DNA of 47,258 nucleotides, taken from Catenulispora pinisilvae. GTDB taxonomy: Bacteria; Actinomycetota; Actinomycetes; Streptomycetales; Catenulisporaceae. Below, piece by piece: positions 23,156 through 31,612 of the stretch (positions are counted from its first letter, which is position 1; every line of letters begins with the position of its first letter). The stretch covers positions 1 through 47,258 of the forward strand of contig NZ_JAAFZA010000061.1 in NCBI RefSeq assembly GCF_015356865.1, given 5' to 3'. A program made the translations under genes and the position numbers. The notes below the pieces were generated by a model. It worked only from the letters and a program-made list of their open reading frames with translations. It was not told where the DNA came from and did no database searches.

Positions 23156-24367
23156 TCAGGCGGTCGCGGCGACCGGGTCGACGGCGAGGCGGACGCCCTG
23201 GCGCCAGACGGCACGCACCGAGAGCGTGTCGTCGATCTTCTCGGTCGGATCGCCGTCGACGAGTACCAGGTCGGCACGCAGTCCGGGCTCGACGCGGCCG
23301 CGGTCGGCCAACTCGAACCGCCGCGCGACCAGCGCCGTGGCGGCGTTGAGCGCCTGCACGGGCGTGAACCCGGCGCGCACGAGCAGGCCGAGTTCGCTGT
23401 GCAAGCTGGCACCGTGCGCCGTGCCGGGGGCGCCGAGATGCGCCGCGTCCGTACCGGCCAGCACGTCGACCCCCGCGGTGCGCAGCGCCGCGACGGTCGC
23501 CAGCGCGAAGGCGAAGTTCGGTTCCGGCGCCGTGTGCCAGGTCTCGGCCAGGCTTTCGAGCCACACCGGGGGGACCTTGGGCCGCACGCGGGAGTCCGCG
23601 GCCAACTCCGCTCCGGTGCCCTGCCCCGTGATCGACGCGAGCGTGCTCAGCGTCGGGATGACGAAGACGCCGGCCTCGGCGATCCGCGAAACGATCCGCG
23701 GGGTGTGCGGCGCGTCCACGAACAGGTGGGTGAGCGCGTCCACGCCGGCGTCGACGGCGCGTTCCGTCGCCTCGATCGTGAGGGCGTGGGCCAGGACTTT
23801 CAACCCGTTCGCGTGCGCCTCCCGAACCGCCGCTTCCAGCACATCCTGCGCCAGGACCGGCACGGGGCCGCCCAGGAGCTGGCCGTCCTCGATCAGGACC
23901 TTCAGGTAGTCGGCGCCTTCTGCGATGCGGTCCGCCACGAACCCGGGGACCTCCTGGACGGACCCGGCGGTCGGCCAGGCCGGGTCGCCCTGCCCCTTGC
24001 GCAGCTGGTGCGGATGCCCGTCGGCCGGGGTGAGCCCGACCGAGGCACTGCGCACGTCGGCCAGGTCGAAGGACCGGGCCACCGTGCGACGCAGCGGACC
24101 CATCTGCTCGGCCATCGAGAGCAGGTCGAGCTCGGTGGTGACCCCGAAAGTCAGGGCCTGGCGCAACGACGCCTCATCGGTGTGGGTGTGCGCGTCGATC
24201 AGGCCGGGCAGCAGCGTCGCCCCCACGCCGTCGATCACCTGGTCGTCCGGGTGGCGCGGCCCGCCGACCGCCGCGATCACCCCGCGCACGACCCGCACGT
24301 CCACTCGACCGCGGCTCTTCTCTCCGTCGAAGACCTGCGCCCCGCTGATGACGAAGCTCTCGTCCAT
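23156..24367 (-). CDS. Imidazolonepropionase-like amidohydrolase
   Basis: This 403-aa amidohydrolase 1-type enzyme begins with a beta-sandwich (residues 1-50). The metal motif is LLPGLIDAHTHTDE (H60, H62). It continues with DYLKVLIEDG, which carries a candidate bridging lysine, then VLAHALT, ALTHLFVDAP and the catalytic-aspartate region VLAGTDAAHLGAPG. The C-terminal sandwich ends near LRADLVLVDGDPTEKIDD. Such enzymes open cyclic amides or cleave dipeptide-like bonds. The ATG at 24367 has AGGAG seven bases upstream. It is divergent from the MarR gene over a short region with a palindromic operator, so MarR control is very likely. Confidence 0.9.
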   Translation of the reverse strand: MDESFVISGAQVFDGEKSRGRVDVRVVRGVIAAVGGPRHPDDQVIDGVGATLLPGLIDAHTHTDEASLRQALTFGVTTELDLLSMAEQMGPLRRTVARSFDLADVRSASVGLTPADGHPHQLRKGQGDPAWPTAGSVQEVPGFVADRIAEGADYLKVLIEDGQLLGGPVPVLAQDVLEAAVREAHANGLKVLAHALTIEATERAVDAGVDALTHLFVDAPHTPRIVSRIAEAGVFVIPTLSTLASITGQGTGAELAADSRVRPKVPPVWLESLAETWHTAPEPNFAFALATVAALRTAGVDVLAGTDAAHLGAPGTAHGASLHSELGLLVRAGFTPVQALNAATALVARRFELADRGRVEPGLRADLVLVDGDPTEKIDDTLSVRAVWRQGVRLAVDPVAATA

Positions 24368-24389
24368 GATCGACTCCTATCCATTGGCT

Positions 24390-24413
24390 CGTATATACTA
24401 GTTAGGGTATACG
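24390..24413. promoter_or_regulatory. MarR operator dyad with overlapping divergent promoter
   Basis: The half-sites CGTATA (24390-24395) and TATACG (24408-24413) form an inverted repeat with a 12-bp spacer in the 76-bp gap between the leftward amidohydrolase and the rightward MarR gene. TATACT at 24394-24399 is a good -10 hexamer for rightward transcription. A MarR dimer bound here would block both directions. Confidence 0.75.
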
Positions 24414-24443
24414 GGTTGGTGGACATTGGGTAGGCTCAATGGC

Positions 24444-24851
24444 GTGGACGACGACGAGATGATCGAGATCGCGGTGCTGTTGCGGCGCGCCCAGTTGCGC
24501 AAGCAGACCGCCTGCGAGGCGGCGCTGGCCAAGTTCGAGATGACCCTGCCGCAGTGGGGCATGCTCAACGCGGCGGCCACGCACCCCGACTCCTCCACGC
24601 ACGCGCTCGCGCTGCTGACCGGCCAGTCCGACCAGGCCGCCGGGTCGGTCGTCACCCGCTTGGAACAGCGGGGGCTGGTCGAGCGGCGCAACGTCCGAGG
24701 CAAGGCCATCCTGCATCAGGCCACGTTGAAGGGAGTCGAGATATTGAGACAGTGCGACCGCCTAGTGGCGCAGAGCATGCGAACGGCATTGTCCAGCTTC
24801 ACGGACGACGAGGTCCACGTGCTGCGCGACCTGCTTGAGCGGCTGGGCTGA
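24444..24851 (+). CDS. MarR-family transcriptional regulator
   Basis: This winged-helix repressor of about 135 residues contains LPQWGMLNAAATHP, GQSDQAAGSVVTRLEQRGLVER (recognition helix region, quoted as spanning residues 60-81) and a C-terminal helix ending LRDLLERLG. The start is uncertain: GTG 24444 is in frame and close to the first helix, TTG 24426 would add six residues, and ATG 24462 would remove six. The stop overlaps the start of the next amidohydrolase by one base (TGATG), so they are cotranscribed. The palindrome at 24390-24413 lies just upstream. It probably senses a substrate or product of the surrounding amidohydrolases. Confidence 0.88.
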   Translation: MDDDEMIEIAVLLRRAQLRKQTACEAALAKFEMTLPQWGMLNAAATHPDSSTHALALLTGQSDQAAGSVVTRLEQRGLVERRNVRGKAILHQATLKGVEILRQCDRLVAQSMRTALSSFTDDEVHVLRDLLERLG

Positions 24852-26203
24852 TGATCATCAAGAACGTGACCGTCATCGACGGCACCGGCGAGACCCCACG
24901 GTCCGGGATGGACGTCCTCATCGACGCGGGACGGTTCGCCGACATCCGTCCCACCGGCACCGGCAGCGGCACCAGTTCCTCGGCGGCGTCCGGCGGTTGG
25001 GACGACGAGCCGGTCCTCGACGGCCGCGGCGGCTACCTGCTGCCCGGCCTCTGGGAAGCCCACACCCACCTGACCGAGATGGGCATGCCGGTGGCCGAGA
25101 TACCGGCCTACATGCGCAAGACGCTGGCGGAGTACCTCCAGGCGGGCATCACATCGGTATGCGATCTCGGTGGCCTCTACCTGCTGCCGCGCAGTGAGCG
25201 CGAGACCGGCCGGGCCAACGGCACAGCGCCCGCGGTGTTCTGTGCTCGGGCGGGCTTCACCGGGGTGAACGGCTGGCCCGCGAACAGCCGGGACAGCCAC
25301 GACAGCCACGACAGCCGGGGCGGTCGGCCCGAGTTCGTGAAAGTGGCGGGCCTGGAGAACGGAGGGCTGTTCCAGATCGACGATGCCGACACCGCGCGGC
25401 GGCACGTTCAGGAACTGCTCGGCCAGGTCGACTACGTCAAGTGCATGTTCGACGGCGCCACCGGGGGCGCCGGCCGGCGGCTCCCCCGGGCCGCGCTCGA
25501 CGCGATCATCGAGGCCACCCACAACGCGGGTAAGAAAGTGCTCGTCCACATCGCGACCGGCGCGGACCTCCGGGAGGCGGTGCAGGCCGGCGCCGATTGC
25601 ATCGAGCACTCCCCCATCCCGTGGGATCCGGCCGATCTGGGCGAGGCCGAGCAACTCGCCGGGATCCTGGCCGAGGCGGGGACCCACTATTGCCCGACGA
25701 TTGTCACGTGGGAACAGTTGGGCCGCGGTGGCGACCCCGCGTACCTGGACGAGCTCATCGCGGACGGCATTCTCCAGCCCGACGGCGTAGCGGAGATCAC
25801 CGCGCGCCCCGGCTACGGCAAGCCGTTCCCGCACCACCCGGCCGACAAGATGAAGATCCGGTTCGACTACGCGATGCGCTCCCTGCACCTGTTCCATGAG
25901 GCCGGCGTCAAACTGGTCGCCGGTAGCGACATCGCGCCAGTCCTGCCCACCCCCGCCCACGGGCTCCTGCGCGAGCTGCAACTGTTCGCCAAGGCCGGAC
26001 TGCCCAGCACCGAGATCATCGCCACCGCCACCAGCCGAGCGGCGGAGAAGATCGGCAAGCGCGGCAGCATGGGAACCATCACCGTCGGCGCGGACGCCGA
26101 CGCGATCCTCCTCGACGCCGATCCACTCACCGACATCGCCCACCTGACCGGCCTGCGCCACCACCGCGCCGTCATCAGCGCCGGCCACCTCGTGCGCCAC
26201 TGA
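24851..26203 (+). CDS. Amidohydrolase (imidazolonepropionase/prolidase-like)
   Basis: This 450-aa metal-dependent hydrolase has the motif LLPGLWEAHTHLTEMG (H71, H73), a lysine in VDYVKCMFDGATGG, VLVHIATGAD, CIEHSPIPW and the aspartate region LVAGSDIAPVL. It belongs to the same broad superfamily as the gene at 23156 but to a different subgroup. A Gly/Ser-rich insert (about 36-50) and an SHDSHDSR repeat (about 150) are loops. Its ATG overlaps the MarR stop by one base, so expression is tied to the regulator. With the two leftward enzymes it suggests stepwise hydrolysis of a cyclic or amide compound. The substrate is not evident. Confidence 0.9.
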   Translation: MIIKNVTVIDGTGETPRSGMDVLIDAGRFADIRPTGTGSGTSSSAASGGWDDEPVLDGRGGYLLPGLWEAHTHLTEMGMPVAEIPAYMRKTLAEYLQAGITSVCDLGGLYLLPRSERETGRANGTAPAVFCARAGFTGVNGWPANSRDSHDSHDSRGGRPEFVKVAGLENGGLFQIDDADTARRHVQELLGQVDYVKCMFDGATGGAGRRLPRAALDAIIEATHNAGKKVLVHIATGADLREAVQAGADCIEHSPIPWDPADLGEAEQLAGILAEAGTHYCPTIVTWEQLGRGGDPAYLDELIADGILQPDGVAEITARPGYGKPFPHHPADKMKIRFDYAMRSLHLFHEAGVKLVAGSDIAPVLPTPAHGLLRELQLFAKAGLPSTEIIATATSRAAEKIGKRGSMGTITVGADADAILLDADPLTDIAHLTGLRHHRAVISAGHLVRH

Positions 26204-26263
26204 ACACAGCGGAAGTCATCGCCGTCGATTACTGGAGCCCATGGTGATGGGGACTCAGTTTCC

Positions 26264-29200
26264 TCACCCGACAAGCACGCTGTCGACGTTAACGCTCCCG
26301 GAGTCGTTCGGACCGACGAGGAGCTGGATCACGTCGTCGCCCGCCGGGAGGCTGACGTCGGCGGTGACCGTCGACCACGTGTCCCAACCGCCGGTCACGG
26401 GGAGCGAGAACTGCTGGGTCGATCCCCCGGCGGCCAGGCTGATCGTCCGGGTGGTGGTGAGGTAGGGCGGGCTCTGGCCGCCGGTCCAATTGGCGTACCG
26501 GACGGTGACCTGGTGCTGGCCGGCGCTCGGCACGGAGACGACGGCCGTGATCGCCGCGCCGGTGTAGAGGCCGCCGACGAAGCCGGTGCCGGTGTAGCCG
26601 GTGTGGTCGTTCGCGACGGACGCGCCGCCGCTCAGTATCGAGCTCTCGGCTTGGGCCGCGGTGCCGGCCGGCACGGGCGCCGCCACGTACACGGCGGTGG
26701 TGGACGTGGCCGCGTCGACGGCGTTCGTCCCCTGCCAGGTGGTCGTCGCGGTGACCGGGACCCGGGCCGGGGCTTGGCCGGCCGGCGCGCTCACCGTCCA
26801 CTTGTCGACGACGGTCGCGCCCTTGGGGACGGTCGTCGCGACCGATTCGGGGGTGACCGTCCAGTCGGTCGGCAGCGAGAACGCGGTACTCACGTTCGTG
26901 GCGTCCGCTCCCCCCACCGACTTCACCGTCTGCGTGATCTCGGCCGACGAGCCGGGCGCCATTGCCTCCGGTGTACTGAGCGCGGTCACCAAGTCGGGGG
27001 CCGCCGCGTTCGGCACGTTCAGTTCGGCGATGCTGGCCGGGCTGCCTCCGGCGAAGGTGAGCTCGATGGCGCGGGCGGGCACCGGGGACCAAGTGGGGTC
27101 GAGATCTCCGGCCGCCGGTACGGACCCGGTGGCGACCTGCTGCCAGCTCCCGGAAGGCGATTGCACGCGAACCGCATAGGCGGCCGGCCTCGTCGGCCCC
27201 CAGAGAACGTGGGCGTGGCCCGTCTTGACCGGGTGGGCCAGCGTCACCGTGTAGGAGGAGTCGGTATCGGCCGCAGCCCAGGTGGTGACGCTGTTGCCGT
27301 CGACCGCCGCGGCCGGCTGGTCAATGGTCTGCGACGACGACGCCGAAGCGGCCTGGCACCGGGCGGCGTCGTCCGTCGGGCTCAGGTCCGGTCGGGCGGT
27401 CGCCAGGGCGACCGGTCGGCCCGGTGCCAGAGTCCGCGGGCCGGCGGGCGAGTCGAGGGTGATCGGCGCGCCCGAGGTGAGCGTGACGAGTGTCTGTCCC
27501 GGCTTGATGCGCACGTCGACGCTACGGCCCTGGTATTGCAGTCCCGCGATGGTGATCCCGGAGGAGAGCTGCGGCGGCAGGGTCGGGTCGAGCCACAGCG
27601 CGTCGCTGTTCCACCGCAGTCCTGCGAATCCGTAGGAGAGGGTCTGGAGGAATCCGCCGGCCCCGGTCGCGAAATCGAACGCCGGGTTGCTCTGGCCGCC
27701 GGACGGCGTCAGGTACTGGGTCTCGTTGAACTGGTCGAACCCGCCGCGCAGGAACGGCAGATAGGAGTCCTGGAACAGCGTGTAGTCCAGGCAGCCCGGC
27801 TGCTGGACCTGGGCCGCGATCACCGCCTCCGCCGACGCGGTCATCGCCGGGCCGCCCGGGTCGGTGACGGGCATGTACCGGTCGAGGTCGGCCGCGGCGG
27901 TCTTGGTGTCGGTGACGTAGCCGAACGGATAGGTCATCAGCACGGTGTCCGCCTGCTTGACCGTCTGGCTGGTGTATCCGGGGTACTCGGGGTGGGTGCC
28001 GTCGGCGTCGGTCGCGACGTAGACGTTCGCGGCGATGGCCGACCACGCCGGGTCCGGGGCCACACCCAGCGCCTGCGCCGCGGCCACGGCGTCGCGCAGC
28101 GCGACGATCGCCCCGGCGTTCGTCGCCGATTCGTCGTTGACGCCGGCGGTGTACTCGTCGGGACCGGTGACGCCGTCGATGTGGTACTTGCCGTCAGAGC
28201 CCTTCTTCACGCGGCTGGTCCAGAACTCGGCGACGTCCTTGATGACCGGGAAGCCATCGCTGCCGAGCCAGGCTTTGTCGCCGGTGGCTTGGTAGTACTG
28301 CCACTGGGCAAGGGAGATGTCCGACTGGAGGTGGTCCTCATAGCCGCTGCACGGCGCCAGGCCGCCGCACGTTCCGCTGGGACCGTTGTCCCAGGCCCAC
28401 GAGCCGCCCTGGTAGCCGGCCGATCGGGCGTTGGCCTCGGCGGAGGCGATGGTGTCGTGGCGGAACATCACGATGGACTTCGCCAGCTCCGGATGCAGCG
28501 CGAGCAGGGAGGGGAACATCCACGTGTCGGCGTCCCAGAAGATCTCACCGCCGTAGTTGTCGCTGGAGAGCCCGGCGGGCGGGATGCTGTAGCTCACGCC
28601 GGCCCGCAGGCTTGAGTACAGCAGGTAGTAGGAACTGTTCACCGCCGCCTGCACCGAGGGCTGGCCGTCGACCGTCACGTGCCGCTTCCACAGCGCGGCC
28701 CACTGCGCCGTGTGGGCGGCGAGCAGTCCCTGCCAGCCGGTCGCGACGGCCTGGGCGACCGTGTCGCGCGCCACGCTCAGCGGGTCGCCGGGATCGTTGG
28801 ACGTCGAGATGCCGACGTACTTGGTGAACACGTAGCTCGAACCGGCCCGCACCGGCACCGCCCACTGCTCCCCCGCCGTGGCGGCGTCGTCAGCCGGCAG
28901 TACGGCAGTGCGCTGAGACACCTTCACTCCCGGGCCGGCCACCAGCCGGGCGGTCTCCGCGACGGCGGTGGCGCGCCCCGGCGTGGTCAGCTGGACGGTC
29001 GAGGTGTCGGCCGAGGTGTCCACCGCGCGCACCGTCGGCGTGATCCGCTGCGCACCGGCGCCGTTGAGCAGGGAGACGACCGAAAGGCTCCCGCTCCACA
29101 TCGGCGTGATGCTCGCCCGAACCTGGCCCAGATGCATGCGGTCGCGGTTGGCCAGCACCTCGAACGTCACGATCGCGGACCGGCCCGGCGCGGGCGTCCA

Positions 29201-29725
29201 CACGAACGTGGTGGTGACAGTGCCCGACTGCATCGCGAGCGTCTGCCGGAACCGGCTGATCTGGCTGGCCGGGACCCGGGCGTCCAGCACGTGGCCGTCG
29301 ACGCTGAAGGACAGGTCCGACCAGGTCGGCAACGTGGAGATGTAGTCGGTCGCGTCGCCGGCGTCCGTCTCGTACACCCCGGCGACCAGAGCGGTGGTCG
29401 AACGAGGATTGCCCAACGGCCAGTTGCCCGTGCCGAGATCGCCGTCGCCCTCGAAACCGGCGCCGATGGCGGGCACCCGTTGGGAGAGATAGCCGTTGCC
29501 CACGAACGGCTCCTGCGTGTAGTCGCCCGGCGCATAGGAGGTGTTGCTCAGCACCCATGAGTCCGCAGCAGCCCCCTGGCCCCGCGCAGCCGCCGCGGGC
29601 AAGGCCCCGGCGGCGGGCGCCTCCGCCAGTGTGAAGGCCACGGCCAGCCCGACGACCGCCGCGGTGGCGACGTGGCACAGTCGCAGGACACGGACATGCA
29701 GCTTTCTGCGCGGCGCGGATCTCAT
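26264..29725 (-). CDS. Exported GH65 trehalase-type glycoside hydrolase with C-terminal carbohydrate-binding domains
   Basis: This 1153-aa secreted enzyme has a signal peptide (MRSAPRRKLHVRVLRL, then a hydrophobic core ending near AEAPAAGA). The GH65 N-terminal beta domain spans about 60-330. The (alpha/alpha)6 catalytic barrel spans about 350-760 with GEIFWDADTWMFP and the general acid E524 in GVTGPDEY. A discoidin/F5-8C-like domain follows (CQAASASSSQTIDQPA onward), then a NEW3-like domain (MAPGSSAEITQTVKSVGG) and a C-terminal CBM6/35-like domain. Absence of a clear phosphate-site context and presence of a signal peptide suggest an acid trehalase (Ath1-like) hydrolysing trehalose or a related alpha-glucoside. 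The ATG at 29725 has GAAGGAG eight bases upstream; an upstream in-frame methionine at 29773 is less likely. Confidence 0.9.
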   Translation of the reverse strand: MRSAPRRKLHVRVLRLCHVATAAVVGLAVAFTLAEAPAAGALPAAAARGQGAAADSWVLSNTSYAPGDYTQEPFVGNGYLSQRVPAIGAGFEGDGDLGTGNWPLGNPRSTTALVAGVYETDAGDATDYISTLPTWSDLSFSVDGHVLDARVPASQISRFRQTLAMQSGTVTTTFVWTPAPGRSAIVTFEVLANRDRMHLGQVRASITPMWSGSLSVVSLLNGAGAQRITPTVRAVDTSADTSTVQLTTPGRATAVAETARLVAGPGVKVSQRTAVLPADDAATAGEQWAVPVRAGSSYVFTKYVGISTSNDPGDPLSVARDTVAQAVATGWQGLLAAHTAQWAALWKRHVTVDGQPSVQAAVNSSYYLLYSSLRAGVSYSIPPAGLSSDNYGGEIFWDADTWMFPSLLALHPELAKSIVMFRHDTIASAEANARSAGYQGGSWAWDNGPSGTCGGLAPCSGYEDHLQSDISLAQWQYYQATGDKAWLGSDGFPVIKDVAEFWTSRVKKGSDGKYHIDGVTGPDEYTAGVNDESATNAGAIVALRDAVAAAQALGVAPDPAWSAIAANVYVATDADGTHPEYPGYTSQTVKQADTVLMTYPFGYVTDTKTAAADLDRYMPVTDPGGPAMTASAEAVIAAQVQQPGCLDYTLFQDSYLPFLRGGFDQFNETQYLTPSGGQSNPAFDFATGAGGFLQTLSYGFAGLRWNSDALWLDPTLPPQLSSGITIAGLQYQGRSVDVRIKPGQTLVTLTSGAPITLDSPAGPRTLAPGRPVALATARPDLSPTDDAARCQAASASSSQTIDQPAAAVDGNSVTTWAAADTDSSYTVTLAHPVKTGHAHVLWGPTRPAAYAVRVQSPSGSWQQVATGSVPAAGDLDPTWSPVPARAIELTFAGGSPASIAELNVPNAAAPDLVTALSTPEAMAPGSSAEITQTVKSVGGADATNVSTAFSLPTDWTVTPESVATTVPKGATVVDKWTVSAPAGQAPARVPVTATTTWQGTNAVDAATSTTAVYVAAPVPAGTAAQAESSILSGGASVANDHTGYTGTGFVGGLYTGAAITAVVSVPSAGQHQVTVRYANWTGGQSPPYLTTTRTISLAAGGSTQQFSLPVTGGWDTWSTVTADVSLPAGDDVIQLLVGPNDSGSVNVDSVLVG

Positions 29726-29890
29726 GCGGTCGACTCCTTCAGCGGCGCCCATGAGCCGGCGTACCCAACCCATGAGAAACCAACAGGATGAGACAAGAAT
29801 GACACGGGATGAAACAGGTATGAACTATGGAGACCGCTTACCTGCGTGTCAAGATCGACCGGCGTCGCACTCCCGGACTGGTCCCGTGGC

Positions 29891-29980
29891 GTCGCCGACC
29901 TTCGTGTTGCCGACCTTCGCGTTGCCGACCTTCGTATTGCTGACCTTCGCGTTGCCGACCTTCGCGTTGCCGACCTTCGC
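29891..29980. repeat. Intergenic 15-bp minisatellite, six copies
   Basis: Six tandem 15-bp units of GTTGCCGACCTTCGC type (with a few substitutions) and a partial seventh lie between the stop of the TNT protein gene (30002) and the GH65 start (29725). All six frames through it look repetitive but none belongs to a credible gene. The rest of this 276-bp gap shows nothing further that I can name. Confidence 0.92.
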
Positions 29981-30001
29981 GTTGCTCGCGGTGTCCTAGC
30001 C

Positions 30002-31582
30002 CTAGCCCTGCGCGGGCGGGTGGACCGTCGGCTGGCGAACGGTCGGCTGTTCGACGGGTTCGAGCGAACCGTCGGCGAGCAGGTCGGCCACCGAGCGCTC
30101 CAGCACATACACGGTGCCGCCACCCGCCTCGTCGTACCAGGGGATCGGCGAGCCGACGATCCCGCGCACCGGGCGGCGCAGCCGGTACACGTGGTACTCG
30201 CGTTCGCGGACGTTCGACGGCTGCGAACGGTACGTCCACTCGGTGCCCACGGCGTACAGCGTGTTGCCCGCCGGTTCGCCGTAGCGGTCCATCTCGGTGC
30301 CCGGCGGCAGGGTGAGGATCCGCTTCCCGCTGTAGACCTGGAGTCCCGCATCGCCGCCGAGCGGCTGGATCGGCCACTCATCGGTGCGCCGCTTGGCGTC
30401 CGGCGCCAGCTCGTCCCGGAACGCGGAACGGTTCAGGTACAGGTGCCCGACGAAGTACCGCACCGCGTGCTGCACGGTCGCGAACTCCGCGCCCTGGAAG
30501 CGTTCCCCGCCCACGGCGAGGAACACCGCCCAGCCGTTCGCTTCGGACACCAGGCACCAGGCCCCGTCGGCGACCTCGCCGATCCGGTAGCGGGCGGGAT
30601 CCAGGCCCAGTTCCGCGGCGGCGTCCTCGGCCGCGCGCAACGCCTCGGTCTCGGCCGTCTTCGGGTCGGTCACGGCACCCAGTGTCGCCCCGGCCGCCGC
30701 GCCGACGCGCTCGGCGATCCACTCCGGCAGGTTCACGCCCGTCCGAGGGAACAATTCCAGCTCGCGCGCGAGCGCCGCGGTCGGCGGGGCCCCGTCCCAG
30801 GACGGCTCGGTATCCCACACATAGGCGAACTCCGTGTGCGATCTCATATCGATCGTCCCGCCGACCTGAAACCAGGTGCCGCGGCCCTCCCGGTACATCC
30901 CGGCCCGCAGCTTCGCCAGCATCTCGGCGACCTCCGCGGGCGGCTCCCAGAGGTACAAGCCGCCATCGGTGGCTCGGCGTACCATCACGGGCAGCTCGAC
31001 GTGGTCGCCGACGACGCGGTAGGTCAGGAGCACCTGCTGCCAGTCGGCCGGCACGGTCAGCACAATGCGGTTCGAAAGGTCCATCCAGATCTGGTTCTGG
31101 CCCTCGGGATCCAGTGGCAGCTCCACCACTTCCGGCGGCGCCGGCGGGACCTCGGCCCCGGCCTCGGCGAGTTTCTCCCGCAGCCACGGCGGAAGGTGGA
31201 ACGCGTCGCGCGGATAGCGCTCCAGGTCGCGCACCCAGGCGGAGGGGTCCACGCCCGGCTCCCAGTCCGGGTCCCAGTCCAGGTTGTACAACAGGTGCAG
31301 CTTGCTCGGCGCGTCTATCAGGAACCGCATCGAGAACCAGGTGCCTTCGCCCTCGACGTAGTAGGCGTCACGGATGCCGAGCACCGCTTGGGTCGCCGCG
31401 GCCGGGATCTCGACCGCGGCCCGCCCGCCGTCGGCCATCAGCACGGTGAGCGTGAAGTCCTGCGACTCGGCGGTGACCCGGCTGAACAGCTCGATCTGCC
31501 GCCAGCCCTCCGGAGCCGCGTCGACGAGTGCGTATCCCGCCTCGTAAGTGAGCGCTTGCCACTGGTCGTGATCACGTGCCAT
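30002..31582 (-). CDS. TNT (NAD+ glycohydrolase-like) protein with two YezG-like immunity-type repeats
   Basis: This 526-aa protein has no signal peptide. Two similar N-terminal modules are visible: residues about 5-140 (EGEGTWFSMRFLID, then ERYPRDAFHLPPWL) and about 165-293 (REGRGTWFQVGGTID, then ELFPRTGVNLPEWI), resembling YezG/DUF600-type immunity proteins. A linker domain (about 310-395) follows. Residues about 412-509 match the tuberculosis necrotizing toxin fold: LPPGTEMDRYGEPAGNTLYA, VGTEWTYRSQP, YHVYRL and PWYDEAGGGTVYVL. TNT domains hydrolyse NAD+. The glutamine I expect after GGGT is a valine (V491) here, so activity may be reduced. The ATG at 31582 lies 30 bp after the kinase stop, implying cotranscription. 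Confidence 0.8.
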   Translation of the reverse strand: MARDHDQWQALTYEAGYALVDAAPEGWRQIELFSRVTAESQDFTLTVLMADGGRAAVEIPAAATQAVLGIRDAYYVEGEGTWFSMRFLIDAPSKLHLLYNLDWDPDWEPGVDPSAWVRDLERYPRDAFHLPPWLREKLAEAGAEVPPAPPEVVELPLDPEGQNQIWMDLSNRIVLTVPADWQQVLLTYRVVGDHVELPVMVRRATDGGLYLWEPPAEVAEMLAKLRAGMYREGRGTWFQVGGTIDMRSHTEFAYVWDTEPSWDGAPPTAALARELELFPRTGVNLPEWIAERVGAAAGATLGAVTDPKTAETEALRAAEDAAAELGLDPARYRIGEVADGAWCLVSEANGWAVFLAVGGERFQGAEFATVQHAVRYFVGHLYLNRSAFRDELAPDAKRRTDEWPIQPLGGDAGLQVYSGKRILTLPPGTEMDRYGEPAGNTLYAVGTEWTYRSQPSNVREREYHVYRLRRPVRGIVGSPIPWYDEAGGGTVYVLERSVADLLADGSLEPVEQPTVRQPTVHPPAQG

Positions 31583-31612
31583 CGAGAGTCTTCCTTTCCG
31601 CCACAGGCCTTT

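Noticed and set aside
21459..23564. 701-codon open frame on the minus strand
   Set aside because: It runs out of frame through two amidohydrolase genes with intact metal motifs and is an Arg/Pro-rich shadow.
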